A stretch of 64,000 nt of DNA from Rhodococcus gordoniae (lineage in GTDB: Bacteria > Actinomycetota > Actinomycetes > Mycobacteriales > Mycobacteriaceae). Position numbers and translations under genes: made by a program. The notes under the pieces are model-generated. The model did no database searches, was not told the origin of the DNA, and was given only the letters and a program-made list of their open reading frames with translations. The first letter of the stretch is position 1. Each line of letters begins with the position of its first letter. This document shows positions 21,009 through 31,010 of this stretch, piece by piece. The stretch covers positions 1 through 64,000 of the forward strand of contig NZ_LPZN01000004.1 of assembly GCF_001646655.1 (NCBI RefSeq), in the 5' to 3' direction.

Positions 21009-21096
21009 ACCCCGTTAGACTCCTGACGGGGTGTGCCGGGAAGTCTGGTCGGCGACGGCTCGGCCGTGCCCGCATTCCCCCGACCGAAAGACACTC
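21009..21096 (+). promoter_or_regulatory. nhaA promoter and structured leader
   Basis: A -10-like TAGACT (21016-21021) sits inside a 7-bp-arm inverted repeat (ACCCCGT at 21009-21015, ACGGGGT at 21026-21032). The roughly 70-nt leader then has GGTCGG (21047-21052) pairing with CCGACC (21080-21085), enclosing a 5-bp hairpin ACGGC/GCCGT. The segment CCTGAC...TGCCGGGAAGTC recurs in the crp leader. This may be a cis-regulatory RNA. Confidence 0.45.
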
Positions 21097-22322
<1,226 letters not shown>

Positions 22323-22323
<1 letters not shown>

Positions 22324-22838
22324 TGAGCGTGACGAACGCGAATCGTCCGGAGAACGGAGTCCCGTCGAGCATCTCGGGCATCCCGTTGACGAAGGTGGAC
22401 GCTCCGACGCCCCGCGACGCCAGTGTGGGCGAACTGGTGCGCGATGCGGCGACACAGCTGTCCACCCTGTTCCGCGCCGAGGTCCAGCTCGCCAAGGCCG
22501 AGGTGACCGGTGAGGTCAAGAAGGGCGTGCAGGGCAGCCTGTTCTTCATCCTCGCGCTCGCCGTGCTGACCTTCAGCTCGTTCTTCTTCTTCTTCTTCCT
22601 CGCCGAACTGCTCGACATCTGGGTGGCGCGCTGGCTCGCCTTCCTCATCGTCTTCCTGATCATGGTGGTGGTGACCGCCCTGCTGGCCTTGATCGGCTAT
22701 ATGCGGGTGCGCAAGGTGCGCGCACCCAACAAGACCATCGACTCGCTCAAGCAGACCGCGTCGATCCTCCCGAACAGCCAGGACGGACACGACTCGGCCG
22801 GCCCCCGCCACGCCGCGCCGCGTCACGCCACCCGCTGA
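22323..22838 (+). CDS. phage-holin-superfamily (DUF1469-type) membrane protein (Rv3669-like)
   Basis: A 171-aa protein. A cytoplasmic segment (ASVGELVRDAATQLSTLFRAEVQLAKAEV) precedes a pair of membrane helices (LFFILALAVLTFSSFFFFFFLAELL and LAFLIVFLIMVVVTALLALIGYM) and a basic tail. This is the pattern of actinobacterial putative Actinobacterial Holin-X/DUF1469 proteins. The GTG start overlaps the last base of the nhaA stop. Despite the family name there is no evidence of lysis function; a role in envelope organisation is more likely. Confidence 0.82.
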
Positions 22839-22852
22839 CCACCGGATCGTCA

Positions 22853-23788
22853 GTGCCCGTCCCCGACCCGTCCACGGTCCGATATCCCGGACCGTGGACG
22901 CATCGAGACATCCACGCCAACGGCATCCGATTCCATGCCGTCGAAGCCGGCCCGCACGACCCGGACACACCGCTCGTGGTGTTCGTGCACGGCTTCGCCG
23001 ACCTGTGGTGGTCGTGGCGCCACCAGCTCACAGCCTTCGCGGAGCTCGGCTACCGGGCCGTGACCGTGGACCTGCGCGGTTACGGCGACACCGACAAGCC
23101 GCCGCGCGGGTACGACGGATGGACGCTCTCGAACGACATCGCGGGTCTGATCCGCGCGCTCGGCCACACCGAGGCGATCCTCGTCGGTCACGCCGACGGG
23201 GGCCTCGTGTGCTGGGCGACCGCGGTGCTCCATCCCACTCTCGTGCGGGCGATCGCGGTCGTCGACTCCCCGCACCCGATCTCGCTGCGCGATGCGACGC
23301 TGCGCGACCGCGCGCAACGCAAAGCCCTGCTGCCGACCTTCCTCGCCTACCAGCTGCCGTGGCGCCCCGAGCGGAAACTGGTCCGCGACGACGGCCGGGA
23401 GATCGAACGGCTGATGCGCGTGCGCTGCGGCCCCGACTGGCGACGTACCGGCGAGTTCGCCGAGGTCGTCGACCGGCTTCGTTCAGCGATCCGCATCCCG
23501 GGCACGGCCCACCTGACCCTCGAATACCAGCGCTGGGCATTCCGCAGTCAGTGGCGTCCCGACGGGCGCCGGTTCATGAAGGCCATGGACGTCGAGCTCA
23601 CACTGCCGATCCTGCAACTCCACGGCGCACTGGATCCCTACGTCCTCGCGGCGACACTCCGCCGCTGCGTGCGACACGCCCCCGGTCGGATCCTGAAGTT
23701 CGTCGACGGGGCCGGCCACTACGCCCACCAGGAAAGGCCCGACGCGGTGACGGCGTTGCTCGCCGACTTCCTCCGCACGCTCGACTGA
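22853..23788 (+). CDS. ephE: alpha/beta hydrolase, EphE-like putative epoxide hydrolase (Rv3670-like)
   Basis: A 311-aa alpha/beta hydrolase with the oxyanion segment FVHGFADLWWSW, the DLRGYGDTDKPPRGYD loop of epoxide hydrolases, a helical cap, an acid in LHGALDPYV and a catalytic His in GAGHYAHQE. The nucleophile elbow reads VGHADGG: the usual nucleophile position of GHDWGG holds Ala, with Asp one residue later. As I recall it, the mycobacterial EphE has the same elbow. It is translated 14 bp after the holin-like gene from GTG 22853. The activity is therefore uncertain, and the enzyme may use an unusual geometry. Confidence 0.82.
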   Translation: MPVPDPSTVRYPGPWTHRDIHANGIRFHAVEAGPHDPDTPLVVFVHGFADLWWSWRHQLTAFAELGYRAVTVDLRGYGDTDKPPRGYDGWTLSNDIAGLIRALGHTEAILVGHADGGLVCWATAVLHPTLVRAIAVVDSPHPISLRDATLRDRAQRKALLPTFLAYQLPWRPERKLVRDDGREIERLMRVRCGPDWRRTGEFAEVVDRLRSAIRIPGTAHLTLEYQRWAFRSQWRPDGRRFMKAMDVELTLPILQLHGALDPYVLAATLRRCVRHAPGRILKFVDGAGHYAHQERPDAVTALLADFLRTLD

Positions 23789-23824
23789 ATCCGCCCCGGG
23801 TGGGCGGCCGGACGATGCGGGCCG

Positions 23825-25012
23825 TCAGACGATGCAGGCGCCGGTCGCGACCGGCTGATTCCTTCCGGCCATCGCCAGCTGCCGGCTCACCTCTGCACCG
23901 GTGAGGACGAAGCCGGTATCGGTGTCGTCGACCGCCGCCCCGAAGACCATCCCGAGGACGTTGCCGGACGGATCGACCAGCGGACCACCCGAATTGCCCT
24001 GACGGATCGTGCCGCGCACCGTGTACACCTCACGTTCGACGGTGCCGCCGCGGTAGATGTCGGGGCCCTGCAGATCGAGTGTCTCGCGGATCCGCGCCGC
24101 GCTCGCCGTGTACGGCCCGCCACCCGGATAGCCGAGCACGATCGCGTCGTCGCCCGACTCCGCGGCCTCCGACTCGAAACGGAGCGGCTGCGCGGTCAGT
24201 CCCGGCACCGCGAGGATCGCGACATCCACTTCCGGGTCGAACAGCACGACCGTCGCGTCGAGCGGTCCGCTCTCCGTATCGACGGTCACCGCCGCGGTTC
24301 CTGCGACGACGTGCGCGTTCGTCATCACCCGTTCGGGTGCCACGACGAAGCCGGATCCCTCGAGCGCCTTCTGGCAGCTGGGCGCGACACCGTTGATACG
24401 CAGCACACTCGTCTGCAGCCGGGCCGGCGCCGATCCTTCGAGCAGAGTGCCGTCGGGTACTTCCACCTCGGCGATCGGGGTGCGCCCGAACGGTCCGATC
24501 ACCTCGGGCAGGCCCGATGTGTCGAGCAGCGCCGAGAACTCGTTGGGGATGGCGCGCATCCAGTCGGGCGCGACATCGTCGACCGTCCCGAGCACATCGG
24601 AACCCCGAACGGCCGCGGAGACAGCGGGCTGGGTCGCGGCGGTCAGAGGGATGGCGAGCAACCACGCGGCGACGAGCACCGCGACCGACTGCAGACCGGC
24701 GCCGACGACACTGTCCACCGCCCGCGCACCCGGACTGTGGATGCCGCTGCGCGCGGCACGGCCGAGCACCATGCCGGCCACCTCGCCGATCACGACCAGC
24801 ACCACGATCAGGGCGATCCCGGCCAGGATGCGCATGCGGGCATCGTCGATGTGCACGAGCACGTGCGGGGCGATGAGGATGCCCGCGACCGCACCGAGCA
24901 GCACGCCCAGGAAGGCCAGAGCCGAGGCGACGGCTCCCTGCCGGAGCCCGGAGGACGCGGCGATCAGGACGATCACCACGATGATCAGATCGATCCAGCC
25001 CGATCCGGTCAT
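23825..25012 (-). CDS. marP: membrane-anchored periplasmic serine protease MarP
   Basis: A 395-aa protein. Four N-terminal membrane helices (CvpA-like, residues 6-125) carry a periplasmic chymotrypsin-type protease. The triad is His234 (TNAHVV), Asp263 (DPEVDVA) and Ser341 (GNSGGP). Cys213 and Cys393 match the disulfide that stabilises mycobacterial MarP, which is needed for acid and oxidative stress survival through cleavage of the peptidoglycan hydrolase RipA. It is the last gene of the nth-thioredoxin-NUDIX-marP operon, overlapping the NUDIX stop by 4 bp. Confidence 0.94.
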   Translation of the reverse strand: MTGSGWIDLIIVVIVLIAASSGLRQGAVASALAFLGVLLGAVAGILIAPHVLVHIDDARMRILAGIALIVVLVVIGEVAGMVLGRAARSGIHSPGARAVDSVVGAGLQSVAVLVAAWLLAIPLTAATQPAVSAAVRGSDVLGTVDDVAPDWMRAIPNEFSALLDTSGLPEVIGPFGRTPIAEVEVPDGTLLEGSAPARLQTSVLRINGVAPSCQKALEGSGFVVAPERVMTNAHVVAGTAAVTVDTESGPLDATVVLFDPEVDVAILAVPGLTAQPLRFESEAAESGDDAIVLGYPGGGPYTASAARIRETLDLQGPDIYRGGTVEREVYTVRGTIRQGNSGGPLVDPSGNVLGMVFGAAVDDTDTGFVLTGAEVSRQLAMAGRNQPVATGACIV

Positions 25013-25707
25013 GATTCGACCACCCCCGTCTCCACTTCGGTGAGCACGACGTCCAGATCACGGACATCGTCGTGATCCCACTCGATCTCCCAACCCGACA
25101 CCGCGAACAGACCCGCGAGCACGCCCGCGGTGAAACCCCAGACCAGCATCCCGTCCACCTGGAAGGCCGGACCCTGATAACCCAGCCGGTGCCGGACCTG
25201 GAACCGGTTGTCGGGGTCGAGCAGGTCGTGCAGCGACACCCGGACCACGCGGGTGGCCTCCCGCGGGTCGACCACACCGACGGGACTCGGAGTCTCCCAG
25301 TAGGCGACCACGGGTGTCACCTCGAAGCCGGAGGGTGGGATGAACAGTTCGGGAAGCACCGCGAGCGGCCGGATGCCGGACGGGTCCAGGCCTGTTTCCT
25401 CCTGTGCCTCCCGCAACGCGGTGTGGATGGCTCCGTAGTCCTCCGGGTCGGCAGCGCCCCCGGGAAAGGCCACCTGTCCGCTGTGCTGCCGCAGCGTCGC
25501 GGCCCGCTGGGTGAGCAGGACGTCGGCGTCGGTGGGCAGTCCGCCGCGGGCGATGGGGTCGGTCGCCGGCGACCCGCCGAACAACACCAGGACCGAGGCC
25601 TGCCGCACCCGCGCGTCACGGGGTGCGCGACGGTTCAGGATCGGGTTGAGACCGTGGGGGTCGGCCGGGGACACCGAGGCGACACGCCGGAGCCATTCGG
25701 GGATCAT
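25009..25707 (-). CDS. NUDIX hydrolase, CoA pyrophosphatase type (Rv3672c-like)
   Basis: A 232-aa enzyme. Its Nudix box GGAADPEDYGAIHTALREAQEETGL fits G-x5-E-x7-REUXEEXGU in spacing, with the REAQEETGL half intact. The upstream LLTQRAATLRQHSGQVAFPGGA is the signature of the CoA-hydrolysing NudL subfamily. It likely splits CoA or acyl-CoA into phosphopantetheine and 3',5'-ADP. ATG 25707 overlaps the thioredoxin stop as ATGA, and its own stop overlaps marP, so all are co-translated. Confidence 0.9.
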   Translation of the reverse strand: MIPEWLRRVASVSPADPHGLNPILNRRAPRDARVRQASVLVLFGGSPATDPIARGGLPTDADVLLTQRAATLRQHSGQVAFPGGAADPEDYGAIHTALREAQEETGLDPSGIRPLAVLPELFIPPSGFEVTPVVAYWETPSPVGVVDPREATRVVRVSLHDLLDPDNRFQVRHRLGYQGPAFQVDGMLVWGFTAGVLAGLFAVSGWEIEWDHDDVRDLDVVLTEVETGVVES

Positions 25708-26372
25708 GCGGCCACCCCCAGATGCTCCTCGACGAGCGAGGCGACCTCGTCGGCGGACCGGAACGGGATCGGCAGTACCGCGGCGACCGATCCGTCCGCG
25801 CGGAGCAGCACCGTCACGGGAAGGACCGCAGGCGCGCCGACGGCGGCCTGGACCCGTCCGGATCCGTCCTGGACACCCGGCAACCGCACGGCGTAGTCGG
25901 CGAGTTTGGAGAGCGCGTTCGACTCGTTGGGATCGGTGTGGACTGTGACGACCGTGACCGCGTCGCCCACGCGGGCGGCGTACTCCTCGAGCACGGGAAG
26001 TTCCTCGGCGCAGGGGCCGCACCACCAGGCCCACAGGTTCACCACGGCAGGCCTGCCGGCCAGGGCGGCCGCGAGGTCCACGGAGGATCCGTCACCGACA
26101 CATTCGAAGACCAGTCCGGCGAGCGGACCGGCGGCAGGCCCGGGCACGCCCGGTTGCGGACACGACTCCAGTGCGGCGGCCTCCCGCAACGGTGCGAGGG
26201 CCTGCGCGTCGTCCTGGGGACGCCGGTCCACGGACGCGGCGGACGGCGTGGCCGGTCCGGATCCGGCGGCGGACGGAGTGTCGCCGCGGTCGCGCGGCCA
26301 GATCGCCACGATCAACGCGATGACGACGACGAGGGCTGCCAGGCTCCAACGGCCTGCTGTGGAAGGACGCAC
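25704..26372 (-). CDS. membrane-anchored thioredoxin-like protein (Rv3673c-like)
   Basis: A 222-aa protein. An N-terminal signal anchor (SLAALVVVIALIVAIW) and a Pro/Ala/Ser linker are followed by an extracytoplasmic TlpA-like thioredoxin domain with active site WCGPC and the cis-Pro loop VLPVTVLL. Two further cysteines before the domain (SCPQPG and FECVG) may form a disulfide. It probably reduces or transfers disulfides in the envelope. MarP, made from the same operon, carries a disulfide and is a plausible client. Start GTG 26372, four bases after nth. Confidence 0.88.
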   Translation of the reverse strand: MRPSTAGRWSLAALVVVIALIVAIWPRDRGDTPSAAGSGPATPSAASVDRRPQDDAQALAPLREAAALESCPQPGVPGPAAGPLAGLVFECVGDGSSVDLAAALAGRPAVVNLWAWWCGPCAEELPVLEEYAARVGDAVTVVTVHTDPNESNALSKLADYAVRLPGVQDGSGRVQAAVGAPAVLPVTVLLRADGSVAAVLPIPFRSADEVASLVEEHLGVAA

Positions 26373-26376
26373 TCCG

Positions 26377-27171
26377 TCACCGCCCGGCCAGCTCGAGCAG
26401 GTGCTCGGTCTCCGGTCCCTTCACCAGCGCGGCCGCGGTCTGCGGATCGGTGGGCCCGGTCCCGTAGGACGGGCAGTCCTTCGCGAGCACACACACCCCG
26501 CACGCGGGCTTGCGGGCATGGCACACCCGCCGGCCGTGGAAGATCACCCGATGGGACAGCAGCGTCCACTCCTTGCGTTCGATGAGTGCACCCACCGCAT
26601 GCTCGATCTTGACGGGATCGGTCTCCTCGGTCCATTCCCAGCGGCGCACGAGCCGCTGGAAGTGGGTGTCGACGGTGATACCCGGCACATCGAAGGCGTT
26701 GCCGAGGATGACGTTGGCGGTCTTGCGGCCGATGCCGGGCAGCGCGACGAGATCCTTCAGGCGGGCGGGCACCTCGCCGTCGTGACGTTCGAGCAACGCC
26801 TGCCCCAGTCCGATCAGGGAGTTGGCCTTGTTGCGGTAGAAGCCGGTCGAGCGGATGTACTCCTCGAGCTCGGTGCGGTCGGCTTCCGCGTAGGCGCGGG
26901 CGTCCGGATACCGGGCGAACAGAGCCGGAGTCACCTGGTTGACCCGCACATCCGTGCACTGCGCCGACAGGATCGTTGCGACGGCGAGTTCGAGCGGAGT
27001 CGTGAAGTCCAGCTCGCAGTAGACGTGCGGAAATGCCTCGGCGAGGCGCCGGTTCATCCGTCGTGCGCGACGGACGAGGGCGAGGCGCGACTCCGGTCCG
27101 CGAGCCTTTCCGTTCACTCGGCGCGGGGCCGTCTCGGGGCTCTCGGACTGGGTGGCATGCACCTGATCCAC
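26377..27171 (-). CDS. nth: endonuclease III (DNA glycosylase/AP lyase)
   Basis: A 264-aa base-excision repair enzyme for oxidised pyrimidines. The helix-hairpin-helix is [11 protein letters not shown], carrying the catalytic Lys. The catalytic Asp is in [10 protein letters not shown]. The C-terminal [4Fe-4S] ligands follow the pattern C-x6-C-x2-C-x5-C in [17 protein letters not shown]. Start GTG 27171 is uncertain, because the first 30 residues are basic and unconserved. It is the first gene of the operon that continues to marP and diverges from a small membrane protein gene. Confidence 0.94.
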   Translation of the reverse strand: MDQVHATQSESPETAPRRVNGKARGPESRLALVRRARRMNRRLAEAFPHVYCELDFTTPLELAVATILSAQCTDVRVNQVTPALFARYPDARAYAEADRTELEEYIRSTGFYRNKANSLIGLGQALLERHDGEVPARLKDLVALPGIGRKTANVILGNAFDVPGITVDTHFQRLVRRWEWTEETDPVKIEHAVGALIERKEWTLLSHRVIFHGRRVCHARKPACGVCVLAKDCPSYGTGPTDPQTAAALVKGPETEHLLELAGR

Positions 27172-27243
27172 TCTACGTAAACACTCCCCCCAGGATTCGG
27201 CCCCGTGTCTCTTCCGAGATCTTTCCGGTGTTTACTTCCGGGT

Positions 27244-27516
27244 ATGCAAGCTCTTGCTGTCGTCCTCTTCCCGGTGCTGCTCATGTTGTTCGCACTGTCC
27301 ATGGAACGTGTCGAAGCGCGCTTGAGTCGGTTGTCCGTCCGTGAGCAGGAAGTGGAGGAGTTCCTCGACAAAGCGGACCACGCCGATGTCGCGGCACTTG
27401 CCCGGGAAGGTTTCCCCGGGGCCCTGGCCCGCTTCCAGCGTCGCCGCCGCCGCGGACCGAGCGTCGACGGATCGGATGATTCGGACGGCCATCTCCGCAC
27501 CCGCCGCGCCAGCTGA
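27244..27516 (+). CDS. small membrane protein (Rv3675-like)
   Basis: A 90-aa protein. An N-terminal hydrophobic helix (ALAVVLFPVLLMLFALSM) is followed by an amphipathic, charged helix (RVEARLSRLSVREQEVEEFLDKADHADVAALA) and an Arg-rich tail. The position between nth and crp matches Rv3675 of M. tuberculosis. Start ATG 27244 is chosen because the hydrophobic helix begins at once; an ATG 39 bases earlier lacks a ribosome binding site. Function unknown. Confidence 0.72.
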   Translation: MQALAVVLFPVLLMLFALSMERVEARLSRLSVREQEVEEFLDKADHADVAALAREGFPGALARFQRRRRRGPSVDGSDDSDGHLRTRRAS

Positions 27517-27571
27517 TCGACTACCTGCCGGTAGCCTCGAGGTACCGATGATCGGGTTCGTCGACCGTTTC

Positions 27572-27613
27572 CGTGGTATCGGTCACTCGTCCGTGCAGCG
27601 CGCACGATAGACT
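27572..27613 (+). promoter_or_regulatory. crp promoter with candidate CRP autoregulatory site
   Basis: A -10-like TAGACT (27608-27613) predicts a start near 27620. A site with outer GTG (27573-27575) and CAC (27584-27586) separated by 8 bp resembles the TGTGA-N6-TCACA CRP consensus. It is centred about 40 bp upstream of that start, the class II activator position. One of the inner bases in each half deviates. Confidence 0.4.
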
Positions 27614-27707
27614 GGGCGCTCGTACGCCTGACAGGTGACCTGCCCGGGAAGTCCGTCGACGTGCAGACCCGGCAGTAGATGACGAATCATTCCCAAAAGG
27701 AGCGCAC

Positions 27708-28382
27708 GTGGACGAGGTCCTGGCCAGAGCAGGCATCTTCCAAGGAGTCGAGCCCTCGGCGGTTGCGGCGCTGATCAAAGAGCTTCAGCCTGTAGATTTC
27801 CCGCGCGGCCATGTCATCTTCAACGAGGGTGAACCCGGCGACCGGCTGTACATCATCGTCTCCGGCAAGGTGAAGCTCGGGCGTCGTTCGCCCGACGGTC
27901 GCGAGAACCTCCTGACGATCATGGGCCCGTCCGACATGTTCGGCGAGCTGTCGATCTTCGACCCGGGTCCGCGCACCTCCACCGCCACCACCGTCACCGA
28001 GGTGCGTGCTGTGAGCATGGACCGCGAGGCGCTCAAGGCGTGGATCGACCAGCGCCCCGAGATCGCCGAGCAGCTCCTCCGGGTGCTCGCCCGACGTCTG
28101 CGTCGCACCAACAACAGCCTCGCCGACCTGATCTTCACCGACGTGCCCGGTCGAGTCGCCAAGGCGCTGCTGCAGCTCGCACAGCGCTTCGGCACCCAGG
28201 AGGCCGGCGCCCTGCGTGTCACGCACGACCTGACGCAGGAAGAGATCGCACAGCTCGTCGGCGCGTCCCGCGAGACCGTGAACAAGGCCCTGGCCGACTT
28301 CGCGCACCGCGGCTGGCTGCGCCTCGAAGGCAAGAGCGTGCTGATCTCCGACTCGGAGCGTCTGGCGCGTCGCGCTCGCTGA
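27708..28382 (+). CDS. crp: cAMP receptor protein family regulator Crp (GlxR-like)
   Basis: A 224-aa dimeric global regulator. An N-terminal cyclic-nucleotide domain has the phosphate-binding cassette [20 protein letters not shown]-helix and a winged helix follow, with recognition helix [20 protein letters not shown]. It is close to Rv3676 of M. tuberculosis and GlxR of Corynebacterium. GTG 27708 has AGGAG seven bases upstream. The roughly 85-nt leader contains CCTGAC...TGCCCGGGAAGTC, also present before nhaA. Candidate sites occur upstream of itself and of acs. Confidence 0.95.
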   Translation: MDEVLARAGIFQGVEPSAVAALIKELQPVDFPRGHVIFNEGEPGDRLYIIVSGKVKLGRRSPDGRENLLTIMGPSDMFGELSIFDPGPRTSTATTVTEVRAVSMDREALKAWIDQRPEIAEQLLRVLARRLRRTNNSLADLIFTDVPGRVAKALLQLAQRFGTQEAGALRVTHDLTQEEIAQLVGASRETVNKALADFAHRGWLRLEGKSVLISDSERLARRAR

Positions 28383-28395
28383 CCCACGGATCACC

Positions 28396-28430
28396 GAAAG
28401 GCCGGGCCGCTCGCTGCGTCCCGGCCTTTC
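28396..28430. terminator. terminator between crp and the convergent MBL gene
   Basis: An 11-bp perfect stem (GAAAGGCCGGG at 28396-28406, complement at 28420-28430) has A and T runs at its base. It sits between converging genes and can act in both directions. Confidence 0.8.
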
Positions 28431-28442
28431 GTGTGTCCTGTC

Positions 28443-29231
28443 TCAGCCGTGGCTGCGCAGGTAGTCCAGCTGCACGTTGACCGACTTCTCCGCCGCGCCC
28501 CACAGCGACGGGTCGACATCGGCGTAGACGTGCTCGACGACCTGCCGCGCCGAGGCGTCGGTGCCGAGGGTGCGCAGCGCACCTCGCACCTGTTCCAGCC
28601 GCCCCTCCCGGTGCGTGAGGTACTCCCGCGCGATCGTCTCGAGGTCGGGCAGCTCGGGACCGTGCCCCGGCAGCACGGTGTAGCCGCCGCCCAGACCGAT
28701 GAGCGACCTCAGCGAGCTCAGATAGTCGCCGAGGTCGCCGTCCGAATCGTCGAGCACGGTCGTGCCGCGTCCCAGGATGGTGTCGGCGGTGAGCACACTC
28801 CGGTCGTCCTCGATCACGAACGACAGCGAGTCGGCGGTGTGCCCCGGCGTCGCGACCACCCGGATGCGCAGTCCCGCCGCCTCGACGACGTCGCCGCCGG
28901 ACAACTGCTGCCCACCGCCGTGGCGGTGTTCCGGCAGGACCGCGTGCACCGGGCAGTCCGCGAGCTGCGAGAAACGCTCGGCACCCTCGGTGTGGTCGAA
29001 GTGGCGGTGACTGATGAGTGTCGCCGCCACCGGTACCCGCGCGATCCGCTCGAGATGTCCTTCGTCGAGGGGACCCGGATCGACCACGACACACTCGTCG
29101 CTGCCGGGAGCCCGGAGGATCCAGGTGTTCGTTCCCTCGAGAGACATGATCGAGGGATTCTCGGCCAGGATCACCGCGGCGTTCTCGGTGACCTGCCGCA
29201 GCTGCGCGTAGGCGGGGTGGACCAGCGCCAT
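28443..29231 (-). CDS. metallo-beta-lactamase fold hydrolase (Rv3677c-like)
   Basis: A 262-aa metal-dependent hydrolase. The zinc motif SHRHFDHTEG is a clear HxHxDH, further ligands come from ATPGHTADS and TADT, and there is a late His in LPGHGPE. The C-terminal helical extension (LTHREGRLEQVRGAL) is typical of the LACTB2-like subgroup, which includes RNases and thioesterases. ATG 29231 has GAGAGG eight bases upstream; a GTG one codon earlier is possible. Substrate unknown. It probably forms a run with the RidA and DUF4177 genes. Confidence 0.9.
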   Translation of the reverse strand: MALVHPAYAQLRQVTENAAVILAENPSIMSLEGTNTWILRAPGSDECVVVDPGPLDEGHLERIARVPVAATLISHRHFDHTEGAERFSQLADCPVHAVLPEHRHGGGQQLSGGDVVEAAGLRIRVVATPGHTADSLSFVIEDDRSVLTADTILGRGTTVLDDSDGDLGDYLSSLRSLIGLGGGYTVLPGHGPELPDLETIAREYLTHREGRLEQVRGALRTLGTDASARQVVEHVYADVDPSLWGAAEKSVNVQLDYLRSHG

Positions 29232-29310
29232 CACTTGTGCCTCTCGTGTCGAGTCCGTCGGAAGCCGCCCTCGCCGCCTGCCGCCGATGCCGCAGCCGGA
29301 GGAGGTGGCG

Positions 29311-29775
29311 TCAGCGTACTTCCACCATCAGCTCGACCTCGACGGGAGCGCCGAGGGGCAGCTCCGCGACACCGACCGCCGAGCGGGCATGCGCCCCGAC
29401 CTCGCCGAAGATCTCGCCGAGGATCTCGGACGCGCCGTTGATGACGCCGGGTTGCCCGGTGAAGCCCTCCGCGGACGCGACGAAGCCGACGACCTTCACG
29501 ATGCTCGCGATGTTGTCGAGCCCGACGAGACCGTCGACGGCGGCGAGCGCGTTGAGCGCGGCGGTCCGGGCCGCGATCTTCGCCTCCTCCGCCGACACCT
29601 CCGCGCCCACCTTGCCGGTGTGCGTCAGCTTCCCGTCGACCAGCGGCAACTGACCGGAGGTGTAGACGACGTCGCCGTTGCGGACGGCGGGCACGTAGGC
29701 CGCCACCGGCGCGGCGACCGGCGGCAGGGTGATGCCGAGTTCGGTCAGGCGTTCGCTCCAGGTGTGGTGCGCCAC
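29311..29775 (-). CDS. RidA family protein (Rv3678c-like)
   Basis: A 154-aa YjgF/YER057c/UK114-fold trimeric protein. The pattern VVYTSGQLPLVDGK, then TAALNALAAVDGL, then VGVAELPLGAPVEVELMVEV is characteristic. Classical RidA carries an Arg near the end of the core that attacks imines; here the RSAVGVAELP segment supplies it. RidA enzymes hydrolyse reactive enamine/imine intermediates from PLP enzymes. This is the longer Rid subgroup with an N-terminal helix (WSERLTELGI). Start GTG 29775, three bases after the DUF4177 stop. Confidence 0.9.
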   Translation of the reverse strand: MAHHTWSERLTELGITLPPVAAPVAAYVPAVRNGDVVYTSGQLPLVDGKLTHTGKVGAEVSAEEAKIAARTAALNALAAVDGLVGLDNIASIVKVVGFVASAEGFTGQPGVINGASEILGEIFGEVGAHARSAVGVAELPLGAPVEVELMVEVR

Positions 29776-29778
29776 GGA

Positions 29779-29943
29779 TCAGCCCTTCGGACGCTTGAGG
29801 TAGGCGACGTGCTGTTCACCGGTGGGTCCGGGCAGAACGGTGACGAGCTCCCATCCGTCGGCGCCCCACTGGTCGAGGATCTGCTTGGTCGCGTGCGTGA
29901 GCAGCGGCACGGTTGCGTATTCCCATGTGGTGGTTTCACTCAT
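29779..29943 (-). CDS. DUF4177 small protein (Rv3678A-like), 54 aa
   Basis: A 54-aa protein encoded just upstream of ridA, too short for many gene finders. It has the DUF4177 pattern: W-E-Y at the start, LDQWGADGWELV in the middle, and a closing YLKRPK strand, giving a single beta-alpha-beta unit. Function unknown. Its conserved pairing with the RidA gene and the diverging ATPase genes is seen in mycobacteria. Confidence 0.85.
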   Translation of the reverse strand: MSETTTWEYATVPLLTHATKQILDQWGADGWELVTVLPGPTGEQHVAYLKRPKG

Positions 29944-29981
29944 GTCCTGACCCTATCCGGCACCGTTCACCGTCCACGACT

Positions 29982-29990
29982 TATAGGCTC
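29982..29990 (+). promoter_or_regulatory. -10 element placed for a leaderless bagA transcript
   Basis: TATAGG (29982-29987) lies only three bases before GTG 29991 and nine before GTG 29997. Transcription starting about seven bases downstream would yield an mRNA with little or no leader, common in actinobacteria. Confidence 0.45.
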
Positions 29991-31010
29991 GTGATCGTGG
30001 CATCTCCGACATCACATTCCGGCGAGTGGCCGACAGGCGCCGCCCAGGCGCGACTGCACTTCGTGTCCGGCAAGGGCGGCACCGGCAAGTCCACCGTGGC
30101 CGCTGCGCTCGCGCTGGCGCTCGCCGCCGGGGGGCGCAAGGTCCTGCTCGTCGAGACGGAGGGACGCCAGGGCATCGCCCAGTTGTTCGACGTACCGCCG
30201 CTCCCGCCGGTCGAGACGAAGATCGCCACCGCGCCGGGTGGCGGAGAGGTGTCGGCTCTCGCGATCGACATCGAGGCGGCCTTCCTCGAATACCTCGACA
30301 TGTTCTACAACCTCGGATTCGCAGGTCGCGCGATGCGCCGGATGGGGGCGATCGAGTTCGTGACCACGCTCGCGCCGGGTCTGCGCGACGTGATCCTCAC
30401 CGGCAAGATCAAGGAGACCGTGGTGCGGACCGACGCGTCGGGCACACCCGTCTACGACGCGGTGGTGGTCGATTCCCCGCCCACCGGCCGCATCGGCAGC
30501 TTCCTCGACGTCACCAAGGCCATGGCCGATCTCGCGAAGTCCGGTCCGATCCGGTCGCAGAGCGAGGGCGTGGTCCGGCTGCTGCACTCCGACCAGACCG
30601 TCGTCCACCTGGTGACCCTGCTCGAGGCACTGCCGGTGCAGGAGACGGCCGACGCGGTGGACGAACTCGAGGCCGCCGATCTCCGGATGGGAACGGTGAT
30701 CGTCAACCGCACCGCCCCCGAACACCTGCCCGAGGAACTCGTCGACGACGTCGCCGCCGGACGCATCGAGGGCCCCGCGATCCGGTCGACCCTCGAACGG
30801 GTGTCCATCAAGCTCTCCGACGACGATTTCGCCGGCCTGCTGACCCAGACCATCGAGCACGCCGCGGTACTCCAGGCGCAACAGGTGAGCGCCGCTCAAC
30901 TCGACGAAGTGAAGGTGGCACGCATGTCCCTACCGGCCCTCGCCGACGGTGTCGATCTCGGTGGCCTCTACGAACTCGCCGACGTCCTCGCCGAGCAGGG
31001 TGTCCGATGA
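29991..31010 (+). CDS. bagA: ArsA/Get3-like ATPase, first of a pair (Rv3679-like)
   Basis: A 339-aa cytosolic ATPase with deviant Walker [10 protein letters not shown], the switch region [10 protein letters not shown], and the segment [12 protein letters not shown]. It belongs to the anion-transporting/Get3 class, whose two actinobacterial copies form a heteromer (BagA/BagB in M. tuberculosis). The tail-anchor-binding metal CxxC of eukaryotic Get3 is absent. Start is GTG 29991 or 29997. It overlaps the second ATPase as ATGA, so equal amounts are made. A role in membrane-protein targeting or envelope homeostasis is inferred. Confidence 0.9.
   Translation: MIVASPTSHSGEWPTGAAQARLHFVSGKGGTGKSTVAAALALALAAGGRKVLLVETEGRQGIAQLFDVPPLPPVETKIATAPGGGEVSALAIDIEAAFLEYLDMFYNLGFAGRAMRRMGAIEFVTTLAPGLRDVILTGKIKETVVRTDASGTPVYDAVVVDSPPTGRIGSFLDVTKAMADLAKSGPIRSQSEGVVRLLHSDQTVVHLVTLLEALPVQETADAVDELEAADLRMGTVIVNRTAPEHLPEELVDDVAAGRIEGPAIRSTLERVSIKLSDDDFAGLLTQTIEHAAVLQAQQVSAAQLDEVKVARMSLPALADGVDLGGLYELADVLAEQGVR

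Noticed and set aside
21028-21096. A cobalamin-type riboswitch in the nhaA leader, suggested by GGGAAGTCTGGTC
   Set aside because: The cobalamin B12 box and the GGTGCGAA-type core are missing and nhaA is not a B12 gene. I report only an unidentified structured leader.
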